Positions 1 through 6,065 of a DNA stretch of 7,908 nucleotides are shown here, in pieces. A program made the translations under genes and the position numbers. Position 1 is the first letter of the stretch. Every line of letters starts with the position of its first letter. Under the pieces are notes generated by a model. It had not been told where the DNA came from and did not search any database. It worked only from the letters and a program-made list of their open reading frames with translations. Source of the DNA: Desulfobacteraceae bacterium (GTDB lineage Bacteria > Desulfobacterota > DSM-4660 > Desulfatiglandales > Desulfatiglandaceae); contig CP070700.1 of NCBI GenBank assembly GCA_020349865.1, positions 1,836,421 through 1,844,328 of the forward strand. The letters run 5' to 3'.

Positions 1-66
1 GCACTTAGATTCAATTTGTCGCCAAAGGAGGACGAGTTTCTTCAGTCATTTTATAAACAAAACTGA
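1..66 (+). CDS. Possible 3' end of an upstream gene (partial)
   Basis: Frame 1 is open from the window edge to a TGA at 64-66 and would encode the last 21 residues of a protein (ALRFNLSPKEDEFLQSFYKQN). The peptide is charged and protein-like, but 21 codons can be open by chance and I do not recognise a family. Genes such as rsmG or mnmG often precede parA, but this tail does not let me identify either one. Frame 2 is also open, to about 216, but it runs into the repeat element and is probably not coding. Confidence 0.2.
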   Translation, partial: ALRFNLSPKEDEFLQSFYKQN

Positions 67-167
67 GAGTGAAAGGCAGAGAGCCTTTTCTTTAACTTGT
101 CTGGTAATTGGTTGGGACAAGGTTAGAAAGGGTCAGGAGTACGCCGTAAAAATATACGGTGTTAAAG

Positions 168-314
168 TTGATGTACTCGTAAAAAGTCATTTCACTTGTC
201 ATTGCGAGCGAAGCTAAGCAATCTCAGTTAGTGTAATTACTTGAAATCAGGAGATTGCTTCGTCGCTTCACTCCTCGGAATGACCGTTCATAAGACTTTT
301 TACGAAACTATCAA
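168..314. repeat. Nested palindromic intergenic repeat (MITE/REP-like)
   Basis: An imperfect inverted repeat spans this stretch. The outer arms are a perfect 12-bp pair, TCGTAAAAAGTC at 177-188 and GACTTTTTACGA at 294-305. Beyond them lies a further matched TTGAT (168-172) and ATCAA (310-314). Inside is a second pair, 198-225 (starts GTCATTGCGAGCGAAG) and 251-284 (ends CGGAATGAC), which match except for a 6-nt length difference and a few bases. The GTCATTGCGAGCGAAGC-type arm resembles intergenic repeats known to me from many bacterial genomes. No protein is encoded inside, so any movement would need an enzyme made elsewhere. A second copy is not visible in this window, so the repeat nature rests on the inverted structure and on recall. 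Confidence 0.7.
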
Positions 315-333
315 AGTTGGTACCTCAACAAGA

Positions 334-355
334 CAATGTTTCACGTGAAACATTG
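334..355. promoter_or_regulatory. parS: parS centromere site (ParB binding)
   Basis: A perfect 22-bp palindrome contains the 16-bp core TGTTTCACGTGAAACA at 337-352. This matches the bacterial parS consensus, the sequence to which chromosomal ParB binds and from which it spreads along DNA as a CTP-dependent clamp. It lies about 125 bp upstream of the chosen parA start, so ParB bound here could also affect parAB transcription. No second parS was noticed in the window. The identification is strong because a perfect palindrome with this sequence sits next to its cognate genes. Confidence 0.95.
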
Positions 356-478
356 GTTTTAACTTTTTAAACACCATCAATTTTGTTATCGACTTGTCTC
401 AAATATCTTTCTTTTCAAGTTGGTGACGCCTTGGCCTACCTATGAATGATTATTATCAATCAGGGCTTGAATAGCTTT

Positions 479-1246
479 ATGGGATACATCATATCCATTG
501 CCAATCAGAAAGGCGGGGTAGGAAAAACAACTACTGCCGTAAACCTTTCAGCTTCCCTTGCGGCTGCCAAGAAGACATGCCTTCTTATCGATTGTGATCC
601 CCAGGGAAATGCCACCACAGGACTCGGGATTGACCGCTCGGCCCTTAACAAAGGCCTCTATGATTTAATACTGAACGCCGTTTCCGTGGAAGAAGCCATC
701 ACCAAGACCGTTCTTTCACGGTTGCAGGTAATAGGTGCCACAGCCAATTTGATTGGTGCAGAGGTTGAGCTCGCCTCCGTGGAGCACAAGGAGTTTCGCC
801 TCCGCAAAGGACTATCACAGCTGAGAGAAAGATATGACTATGTCTTTATAGATTGCCCACCGTCATTGGGCTTTCTGACTGTAAATGCCCTGGCAGCAGC
901 GGACTTGGTCATGGTTCCGCTGCAATGTGAGTATTACGCACTGGAGGGATTGTCGCAGTTATTGAATACGCTTAAGGCGGTAAAAAGGAGCTTGAATCCA
1001 ACGCTCAGGTTAGTGGGGATCTTATTGACCATGTATGATAAACGTAATAGCCTGTCGCAGCAAGTGGCCGAAGAGATTAGGACCCACTTTAAGACAAGCG
1101 TTTTTAAAACCGTTATTCCCCGTAATGTGCGTTTGAGCGAGGCCCCGAGCCATGGAAAACCAATTATTTTATACGATATTAAGTGCAAAGGCGCTCAAAA
1201 ATATTTGGCCCTTGCTAAGGAATTGATTGAAAAAGGAATAAAATAG
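479..1246 (+). CDS. parA: Chromosome partitioning ATPase ParA (Soj)
   Basis: A 255-residue ParA/Soj-type ATPase that drives segregation of ParB-parS complexes by binding the nucleoid as an ATP dimer. The deviant Walker A motif KGGVGKTT is at residues 11-18, with the signature lysine K11. The A' motif LLIDCDPQGN is at 35-44 and the Walker B-type VFIDCPPSLG at 122-131. The conserved C-terminal block RNVRLSEAPSHGKPI is at 215-229. There is no N-terminal helix-turn-helix, as expected of the chromosomal or small type and unlike plasmid P1-type ParA. The frame is open from an ATG at 446, which would add 11 residues. I chose the ATG at 479 because the family starts almost directly with the strand before Walker A, although the ribosome-binding site is weak (AGGGC at 462-466). 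It forms an operon with parB: the stop and the next start are one base apart. Confidence 0.95.
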   Translation: MGYIISIANQKGGVGKTTTAVNLSASLAAAKKTCLLIDCDPQGNATTGLGIDRSALNKGLYDLILNAVSVEEAITKTVLSRLQVIGATANLIGAEVELASVEHKEFRLRKGLSQLRERYDYVFIDCPPSLGFLTVNALAAADLVMVPLQCEYYALEGLSQLLNTLKAVKRSLNPTLRLVGILLTMYDKRNSLSQQVAEEIRTHFKTSVFKTVIPRNVRLSEAPSHGKPIILYDIKCKGAQKYLALAKELIEKGIK

Positions 1247-1247
1247 A

Positions 1248-2093
1248 ATGGCAAAGAGAAAGGCCCTTGGAAAAGGTTTGGCAGCGCTTATTCCTGACGC
1301 AAGTAAGTTGGAGGATGGCGAAGAGCAGTTTTTTCAATGTCCTGTTGAGGCGATAGAAGCCAATCCATACCAGCCCCGGCAGGACTTCGCTGCCTCTGAC
1401 CTGGAAGAAATGGTAAACTCGGTTCGAGAAAAAGGAATTGTTACGCCTTTGCTGGTAAGCAGAACGGAACGAGGATATCAGCTTATCGCGGGAGAACGAA
1501 GGTGGCGGGCAGCTCAAAAGGCAGGGCTTGAGCGCGTTCCCGTTGTAGTGCGAGAAGCAACACCCAATGAGTCATTGGAATTGGCCCTGGTTGAAAATAT
1601 TCACAGAAAGGACCTGAACCCCATTGAAGAGGCCCTTGCCTACAAGCGGCTACTGGAGGAGGCGGGAACCACCCAGGAGTCCCTGGCAAAAAGGCTGGGG
1701 AAGGATAGGTCTTCTATCGCAAATCTGTTGAGGCTACTCAAGCTGCCGGTGATTATACAAAAGGATGTTATCGATGGACAGTTGAGCATGGGCCATGCAC
1801 GTATACTGGCAGGAATCCAGGACCCTCAGGAGCAAAAGGCCCTCAGGGATGCGTTCATAAAAAAGGGCTTTTCTGTAAGGCAGGCGGAGTCTTTTGCTAA
1901 AAAGAGGAGGAGCCCAACACATTCAGAAAACAAGGGGTCTGAACTCGATTACTACTACCAGTCCTTGGTAGACAATCTAAAGCGTTCGCTGGGCACAAAG
2001 GTGGATATCAAGAAAAAGGGGCGTGAAGGTCGTATTGTAGTCTATTTCTACTCTGATGAGGAATTGGACAGGCTTCTCGGTTTGCTTGGTTGA
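1248..2093 (+). CDS. parB: Chromosome partitioning protein ParB
   Basis: A 281-residue CTPase and DNA-binding protein that loads at parS and slides on flanking DNA, giving ParA its cargo. The N-terminal KALGKGLAALI (residues 5-15) is the conserved ParA-interacting peptide. The CTP-binding arginine box GERRWRA is at 82-88 and ENIHRKDLNPIEEA at 116-129. A helix-turn-helix (about 143-166, TQESLAKRLGKDRSSIANLL) contacts parS. A charged linker at about 217-231 leads to the C-terminal dimerisation domain (232-281). The start ATG follows AAAAGGA at 1231-1237 inside the end of parA, which suggests translational coupling. The last 46 bp overlap the end of convergent plsY, and no hairpin terminator is visible after the stop. 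Confidence 0.96.
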   Translation: MAKRKALGKGLAALIPDASKLEDGEEQFFQCPVEAIEANPYQPRQDFAASDLEEMVNSVREKGIVTPLLVSRTERGYQLIAGERRWRAAQKAGLERVPVVVREATPNESLELALVENIHRKDLNPIEEALAYKRLLEEAGTTQESLAKRLGKDRSSIANLLRLLKLPVIIQKDVIDGQLSMGHARILAGIQDPQEQKALRDAFIKKGFSVRQAESFAKKRRSPTHSENKGSELDYYYQSLVDNLKRSLGTKVDIKKKGREGRIVVYFYSDEELDRLLGLLG

Positions 2094-2704
2094 CTTCTCC
2101 TCTCTCTCCACCTCCTTTCTTCCCCCTTTAATAGCCTTTGAATATTTTCAGCGTGTTTGAAGCAAATAAGAGCAGCCACAATGAAAGAACCGATTATAAA
2201 GACTGGTGATTTGCCAAAAAGGGCCAAAAGGGCTGGCATAACAGATGCTGACAGCATGGAGCCAAGGGATATAAAGTCCCATTTATAGACCGTTAGAATA
2301 AAAACAAGGAAAGACAAAAGACAGGCAAGGGGAGATATCACGAGATATATGCCTACTGCCGTGGCAACTCCTTTTCCTCCGCGAAATTTTAAAAATATTG
2401 AGAATTGGTGGCCCAAAAGAGCGGAGATACCTACCGCAAAAAGGCCCGTTTCATGTCCAAAACCCGTTTGTGAAACATAATGGGCATAGAGAAAAACAGG
2501 AATAAAGCCTTTGAGCATGTCAAGAATTAGGGTGACAATGCCCCAGGTAACACCGAGTTCTCTTGCCACATTGGTAGCCCCTATGTTTCCGCTTCCCCGC
2601 TGAGTAATATTGATGCGCGCGACCTGATTTGCAATTATTTTTCCAAATGGAATGGAGCCAAGAACATAGGCGGCCACAATGAAAAAAATGGTCTGAAAAA
2701 CCAT
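2048..2704 (-). CDS. plsY: Glycerol-3-phosphate acyltransferase PlsY
   Basis: A 218-residue polytopic inner-membrane enzyme that transfers an acyl group from acyl-phosphate to glycerol 3-phosphate, giving lysophosphatidic acid, the first step of phospholipid synthesis (partner PlsX). All three family motifs are present: GSGNIGATNVAR at residues 37-48, GHQFSIFLKFRGGKGVAT at 98-115 and KHAENIQRLLKGEE at 183-196. Hydrophobic segments near 3-18, 53-74, 87-103, 114-138 and 150-182 fit the five-helix fold. The tail after residue 197 is basic then serine-rich (RRSQPSKPRSLSNSSSE). It is encoded antisense to the end of parB and looks like a non-conserved extension. The ATG at 2704 has only a weak AAGAGA-like ribosome-binding site. 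Family assignment is secure. Confidence 0.96.
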   Translation of the reverse strand: MVFQTIFFIVAAYVLGSIPFGKIIANQVARINITQRGSGNIGATNVARELGVTWGIVTLILDMLKGFIPVFLYAHYVSQTGFGHETGLFAVGISALLGHQFSIFLKFRGGKGVATAVGIYLVISPLACLLSFLVFILTVYKWDFISLGSMLSASVMPALLALFGKSPVFIIGSFIVAALICFKHAENIQRLLKGEERRWRERRSQPSKPRSLSNSSSE

Positions 2705-2749
2705 AGACGAAATCTCTTGTTATTAATAGTTTAGTGTTAGAAAATAGAA

Positions 2750-2778
2750 AATATAAAGGTATTTAAGCATGTATGCAA
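2750..2778 (-). promoter_or_regulatory. Candidate sigma70 promoter of plsY
   Basis: Read on the minus strand, TTGCAT (2778-2773) and TATATT (2755-2750) are separated by exactly 17 nt. The -10 hexamer differs from consensus at one position, while the -35 keeps only TTG. Transcription would begin near 2743, leaving about 39 nt before the plsY ATG. The surrounding stretch is AT-rich. Confidence 0.4.
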
Positions 2779-2797
2779 TTAAATTTTTCGTAACAGT

Positions 2798-3070
2798 TTA
2801 GCTGTTTGAAGATAGTGCAAAAAGGGCCGCGGGTGTCTCTTTCAGAAGGGTCGCAAAAAACGGCCTCATTCCATCGAGCGACGGATTGGCCTTAAAATTC
2901 AGCTCAGGACAGCCCCAGAAGACAGACTCCCTTGAAACAGTGATCTGCACTGCCTGCTCCACGTCCCTGTTCAAGGACAAGGGGGCGTTCGACAAGCTTT
3001 CAAGAATTTGTGTTGCGGCCCTTCTGAATGAGACACCCACGGCCCGATAGTCAAATGATGATTTTTTCAA
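2798..3070 (-). CDS. Hypothetical protein, 90 aa
   Basis: A minus-strand frame of 90 codons between plsY and the DUF3842 gene. I do not recognise the product. It has no signal peptide, membrane segment or cysteine cluster. The middle (GVSFRRAATQILESL, residues 12-26) could form an amphipathic helix, and the rest is mixed polar and hydrophobic. For the call: codon third positions are mainly G or C, as in the neighbouring genes, and the frame fills an otherwise empty gap. Against it: the only early start is TTG at 3068-3070, just six codons after an in-frame stop, with no visible ribosome-binding site. The 35-nt space to the divergent GTG of the next gene would also have to hold both promoters. 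It could be a remnant of a longer gene. Confidence 0.4.
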   Translation of the reverse strand: MKKSSFDYRAVGVSFRRAATQILESLSNAPLSLNRDVEQAVQITVSRESVFWGCPELNFKANPSLDGMRPFFATLLKETPAALFALSSNS

Positions 3071-3105
3071 AGTGGTAAACTGTCACAATTTTTCAAGGTG
3101 ATACA

Positions 3106-3522
3106 GTGAAAATAATGGTAATGGATGGGCAAGGTGGTGGAATTGGTGGCACAATCATCAAGGGACTCAGGGAATCTCTTGGTAATGATTTGACGATCTT
3201 AGCGGTGGGCACGAATTCAATAGCGACTTCAAGAATGATGAAAGCCGGGGCCAACAGGGGGGGTACGGGTGAAAATGCCATTGCACAGACAAGTAAGAAA
3301 GTGGATGTTATCATTGGACCCCTGTCTATTTTGATGGCTAACGCAATGATGGGAGAGGTGACGCAAGTGATGGCCTGCGCGGTCAGTTCATGCGAAGCAA
3401 AAAAGGTCTTGCTCCCCCTCATACAGGAAAATGTCAGGATAGCGGGTGCTTCAGATGAACCTTTGCCCCACCTGGTTGCCCAAGTCATAGAAATTATAAA
3501 GGAGATGAATGAAGATGTGTGA
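3106..3522 (+). CDS. DUF3842 family protein
   Basis: A 138-residue soluble protein that I assign to DUF3842 (function unknown) by overall pattern. It opens with a strand and glycine-rich loop MVMDGQGGGIGGTII (residues 4-18), reminiscent of a nucleotide-binding Rossmann loop. Conserved-looking NRGGTGENAI (50-59) and VIIGPLSILMANAMMGEVT (68-86) follow, then SSCEAKKVLLPL (94-105). C96 and C91 are the only cysteines. The GTG start at 3106 is preceded by AAGGTG (3095-3100) at suitable spacing; an ATG three codons later is the alternative. Its stop overlaps the start of the CooT-like gene by 8 nt, indicating translational coupling. The same two families occur together elsewhere as far as I recall, which hints at a shared role, but no activity is known to me. 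Confidence 0.88.
   Translation: MKIMVMDGQGGGIGGTIIKGLRESLGNDLTILAVGTNSIATSRMMKAGANRGGTGENAIAQTSKKVDVIIGPLSILMANAMMGEVTQVMACAVSSCEAKKVLLPLIQENVRIAGASDEPLPHLVAQVIEIIKEMNEDV
3498..3504 (+). promoter_or_regulatory. Ribosome-binding site deciding the CooT start
   Basis: AAAGGAG lies inside the end of the DUF3842 gene, 10 nt before the ATG at 3515 but only 4 nt before the in-frame ATG at 3509. The spacing favours 3515, which gives a protein beginning Met-Cys and so places the family's cysteine at position 2. Confidence 0.7.
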
Positions 3523-3703
3523 GTCAACAGCGTATATCTTAAAAGACGGTAAGGAAGAACTGGTCCTAGAAAGCGTTGATGCACTTGAGAATCAGGAGGG
3601 CCAAGTTAAATTGATCAATATGTTCGGTGAGGAGGAGACAATTGAAGCAAAGGTAAAAAGCCTTTCCCTGGTAGATCATAAGATTATCCTGGAGCCATTG
3701 TAA
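3515..3703 (+). CDS. CooT-like nickel-binding protein
   Basis: A 62-residue protein of the CooT family (small proteins once annotated as predicted RNA-binding proteins). In Rhodospirillum rubrum, CooT is a dimer that binds one Ni(II) through Cys2 and is linked to maturation of CO dehydrogenase. This copy starts MCESTAYILKDGKEELVLE, so Cys2 is present and is the only cysteine. The family-typical NMFGEEETIEAKVKSLSLVD (residues 35-54) and the ending DHKIILE (54-60) are also seen. Length matches the family. Whether it serves CO dehydrogenase here cannot be told, because no coo gene is in the window. An in-frame ATG six bases upstream would bury the cysteine at position 4 and is disfavoured. It is probably co-translated with DUF3842. 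Confidence 0.85.
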   Translation: MCESTAYILKDGKEELVLESVDALENQEGQVKLINMFGEEETIEAKVKSLSLVDHKIILEPL

Positions 3704-3774
3704 ACTTTGGTACTCAATGAGTTGTAATGTGGGTTGAGGCCTGAAACCCACAGCAAGATTAGCATATAAATATT

Positions 3775-3780
3775 AGGAGG
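3775..3780 (+). promoter_or_regulatory. Strong Shine-Dalgarno of the hydrolase gene
   Basis: AGGAGG lies 8 nt before the ATG at 3789. It rules out the in-frame GTG at 3780, whose first base is the last G of this motif. Confidence 0.8.
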
Positions 3781-3788
3781 TGGTACAA

Positions 3789-4418
3789 ATGACGATTGAA
3801 GATTTTTCAAAAAAAATAACCTGGCTCGGTCATGACGGCTTTCGCATTGATGCAAAAAAGACAGTATATTTTGACCCTTATTCAATTTCGGCCGGACCTA
3901 AGGCCGACCTAATCCTCATTTCCCACGACCATTTTGATCATTGCTCGCCGGAGGATGTGGCAAAGATCCAGGATTCCAAAACGGTTATCGTAACGGAGAA
4001 GGATTCCGCCAAGAAACTCTCCGGTGATGTTAGGGTTATGAAACCGGGGGAGTCTCTCAATGTGGATGATATCAAGATCCGGGCCATTCCTTCCTACAAC
4101 ACAGACAAGGACTTTCACCCCAAGGCAAATAACTGGTTGGGTTTTGTAGTTGAGATTGAAGGGATCACGTTCTATCATGCGGGTGATGCTGATTTCATCC
4201 CTGAGATGAAAGACATTGAAGTGGATATTGCACTGCTCCCTGTCTCAGGCACTTATGTAATGACTGCCGACCAGGCCGTTAAGGCAGCCTTGGCTATTAA
4301 TCCAAAACTGGCCATCCCCATGCATTACGGAGCCATCGTCGGTGACGAACAAGACGCCTTCAATTTCAAGAAGTCCCTTGAGGGGAAAGTCGATGTGCTG
4401 GTTCTAAAAAAGCAGTAG
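3789..4418 (+). CDS. Metallo-beta-lactamase fold metal-dependent hydrolase
   Basis: A 209-residue cytoplasmic protein of the small MBL-fold hydrolase group (UPF0173/YtkL-like or UlaG-like). The metal-binding HxHxDH motif is HDHFDH at residues 46-51. Further candidate metal ligands are H130 and D133 in FYHAGDADF and H179 in IPMHYG. The N-terminal strands ITWLGHDGFRI (10-20) and TVYFDPYSI (25-33) are typical of this group. PVSGTYVMTADQA (151-163) is also characteristic. The substrate is unknown; relatives are thought to act on phosphodiester or other ester and lactone bonds. It has no signal peptide. It follows the CooT-like gene on the same strand after 85 nt. That gap has an 8-bp hairpin (3728-3752) and an AT-rich TATAAAT stretch, so it could be co-transcribed or have its own promoter. 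Confidence 0.9.
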   Translation: MTIEDFSKKITWLGHDGFRIDAKKTVYFDPYSISAGPKADLILISHDHFDHCSPEDVAKIQDSKTVIVTEKDSAKKLSGDVRVMKPGESLNVDDIKIRAIPSYNTDKDFHPKANNWLGFVVEIEGITFYHAGDADFIPEMKDIEVDIALLPVSGTYVMTADQAVKAALAINPKLAIPMHYGAIVGDEQDAFNFKKSLEGKVDVLVLKKQ

Positions 4419-4433
4419 AAGGAATTGAAATAA

Positions 4434-4482
4434 AGATCGCGGCTGAAAGCCGGTTTCGCGGGGCGGCTTTTAGCTGTGATTT
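4434..4482 (+). terminator. Long hairpin, candidate terminator after hydrolase gene
   Basis: Positions 4434-4452 pair with 4464-4482 over 19 consecutive base pairs around an 11-nt loop, allowing G-U pairs in the plus-strand RNA. On the minus strand those wobbles become A-C mismatches, so the structure favours plus-strand transcripts, starting 15 nt after the hydrolase stop. The 3' arm ends in UUU, but no U-tract follows it, so it may be a less efficient or factor-assisted terminator, or an mRNA 3'-end stabiliser. Confidence 0.55.
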
Positions 4483-4539
4483 ATCCGCAGCAGCATTAGG
4501 CAGACTCGGAGGAAAAGATAAATTACCGGGTTAATGTGT

Positions 4540-4966
4540 TGACCTGCTCCCGTATTATGTCCCACCTTGTAAGTTGGAGTTTTAAAGTTTTTTTCCGCAA
4601 ACGTTGTAAACCCAATATGACAAAAGCCGGCACATTGTCTTAGGATAACACTGTATCAGGTGTTGGTAGGCGATGGTTCAAGGCATTGTGCGGGTTGACC
4701 ATGTTGTATTGCGCAATCTTTCAATTGTCAACTGTGCTTCATTGAGTGCAAAGAATATTTCTCTGTTGAGCAACTCATCCCTTAACTTACCATTGTAGCT
4801 CTCATTATAGCCGTTCTCCCAAGGGCTGCCGGGTTCGACGTAATGCGTCTGGACAATCAGACTTCCTAAAATTTGGTGTACCGGATGAGCCATAAACTCG
4901 GGGCCGTTCCCCGACAGAGTATGTTCAGTATGGTTGGGTGCCAGATCTTGGAATAGCAATTGACAT
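4540..4966 (-). mobile_element. Decayed IS3-family insertion sequence remnant
   Basis: This stretch holds the 3' part of an IS3-type transposase gene (4966-4640) and about 100 nt of downstream non-coding DNA. It ends at TGACCTGCTCCC (4540-4551), which looks like an IS3-family terminal inverted repeat end. The other end of the element and the first part of the transposase are missing. The boundary at 4540 is inferred from sequence style only, since the partner inverted repeat is absent. The remnant lies between the hydrolase terminator and the MarR-GNAT gene. Confidence 0.55.
4640..4966 (-). pseudogene. IS3-family transposase (OrfB, rve domain) fragment
   Basis: The frame ending at 4678 encodes the C-terminal half of a DDE integrase-core transposase: GNGPEFMAHPVHQIL, then VEPGSPWENGYNESYNGKLRDELLN (residues 41-65 of the open frame). 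It carries three lesions. The upstream half is gone, with an in-frame TAA near 4966 and unrelated sequence beyond. The catalytic Asp of the usual DNGPEF motif is Gly (codon 4909-4911, GGG), while the catalytic Glu in YNES remains. A shift near 4705-4712 takes the frame to an early TGA, whereas the neighbouring frame continues with the expected QYNMVNPHNALNHRLPTP up to TAA at 4642-4640. It cannot be functional. Confidence 0.85.
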
Positions 4967-5084
4967 TAAGTGTTGATCTATTTTTCCTAATTCACAATGC
5001 AAGATCAGACCCCATTTCCTCGTCTGATTTTCAAAGATGTATAAGATATTGGGCACGTGTCTTTTTTGCGACCTATGCGCGCGC

Positions 5085-6020
5085 TCAGCCGTGCAGCGGC
5101 AACTCCCAGAACTCGGCGATCAAGTCATGACCGAAGCTTTTGTGCGAATACTTCTCAATCAATTCAAAGCCTGCCTTCGCATATAAATGGCGTGCTTCCA
5201 GCAAGTTGCTCTGTGTCCATAACTTGATTTTCTGGTAGTGGTTGCGTTTTGAAAAGTTGATGCACTCTTTGATAAGCCGCATGCCGATACCTTTTCCCCT
5301 GGCCTTTGGCTCAACGAAAAGCAGGCGCAATTGCGCGAATTGGTCGCCCGTGTCCACAACCATGACTGACCCGGCGCGTTCTCCCTCCTGCTCAGCGATC
5401 CAAATGTATTCCCGTTTCGGATCATGTTTGCGGATGAAGTGCACCAAGATTTCTGCGACCAGAGCCTCGAAGGTCTCATCAAAACCGTACTCTTCCGAAT
5501 AGACAACTCCGTGGCGGTGTACGATCCAACCGATGTCGCCGGGTTCATAGGGTCGAAGCAGATAGGACATCGGTGGTTTTTGTTCCATTCCAAGGATGTT
5601 TTCGATTACCTGCATTGCATGCAGGAGACGATGTCGATCTTCCTCGGACAGGCCAAGCAGCAGCGCTTCAGCTTCTTTGCCGGATCGTTCGTTGAGCACC
5701 GAAAAAGATTTCTTGCCTTGGGTGGTGAGTTTCAGAATCCGCTGACGAGAGTCTGACTTTGAACGGACTTTGCTCAGGAGTCCCTCTTTTTCGAAATTGC
5801 TCAGGATGCGGCTGAGATAACCCGGATCGATTTTGAGCTCGCTGATAATGTCGCCAGGAGTAGATTGCTCGTGTTGAGCCAGTTCATAAAGGATGCGTGC
5901 TTGTGTTAAGGGGAAACGGGTTTTTAAAAGCCCCTGGTTGAGAAGACCGATTTGTTTTGTATAAAAACGATTGAACCTGCGAAACACGGTGACAGCCTCA
6001 TGAAGTTCATTTTCAGCCAT
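5085..6020 (-). CDS. MarR-family regulator fused to GNAT N-acetyltransferase
   Basis: A 311-residue two-domain protein. Residues 1-145 form a MarR-type winged helix: helix-turn-helix about 53-82 (STPGDIISELKIDPGYLSRILSNFEKEGLL) and wing KSDSRQRILKLT at 88-99. Residues 152-311 form a GNAT acetyltransferase, with acetyl-CoA loop RLLFVEPKARGKGIGMRL at 232-249 and the motif-B region LYAKAGFEL at 279-287. The fusion is a known architecture, probably sensing or modifying a small substrate, but the acetyl acceptor is unknown. The frame is open from 6074; I chose ATG 6020 because AAGGAGG (6033-6027) lies 6 nt ahead and MarR homologues begin there. It appears monocistronic, flanked by an IS remnant and a gene-free stretch, consistent with acquisition by transfer. 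Confidence 0.93.
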   Translation of the reverse strand: MAENELHEAVTVFRRFNRFYTKQIGLLNQGLLKTRFPLTQARILYELAQHEQSTPGDIISELKIDPGYLSRILSNFEKEGLLSKVRSKSDSRQRILKLTTQGKKSFSVLNERSGKEAEALLLGLSEEDRHRLLHAMQVIENILGMEQKPPMSYLLRPYEPGDIGWIVHRHGVVYSEEYGFDETFEALVAEILVHFIRKHDPKREYIWIAEQEGERAGSVMVVDTGDQFAQLRLLFVEPKARGKGIGMRLIKECINFSKRNHYQKIKLWTQSNLLEARHLYAKAGFELIEKYSHKSFGHDLIAEFWELPLHG

Positions 6021-6026
6021 AATAAT

Positions 6027-6033
6027 CCTCCTT
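6027..6033 (-). promoter_or_regulatory. Shine-Dalgarno deciding the MarR-GNAT start
   Basis: The minus strand reads AAGGAGG, ending 6 nt before the ATG at 6020. This excludes the longer frame beginning at 6074. Confidence 0.85.
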
Positions 6034-6065
6034 GGTAGAGTGCCATCGTAGGGTTGGAAATTAAT

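Noticed and set aside
24..31. AAAGGAGG as the ribosome-binding site of a small gene
   Set aside because: No start codon at workable distance opens a frame of any length.
446..478. Longer N-terminus for ParA from ATG 446
   Set aside because: The added residues (MIIINQGLNSF) are unlike Soj-type starts, and no ribosome-binding site precedes 446.
3093..3584. 163-codon minus-strand frame
   Set aside because: It is antisense to the DUF3842 and CooT-like genes, both of which have family motifs, and its composition is that of a complementary-strand shadow.
3728..3752. 8-bp hairpin between the CooT-like and hydrolase genes as an intrinsic terminator
   Set aside because: The stem is perfect, but no U-tract follows, so it may equally be a processing or stabilising element. 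Not called as a terminator.
5001..5031. Inverted repeat ATCAGAC/GTCTGAT after the MarR-GNAT gene as its terminator
   Set aside because: On the minus strand the stem is followed by CTTGC rather than a U-run, and it lies over 50 nt past the stop. The evidence is too weak for a call.
5159..5756. Overlapping frames on both strands inside the MarR-GNAT gene
   Set aside because: They have no recognisable motifs or start signals, while the host frame has complete MarR and GNAT domains.
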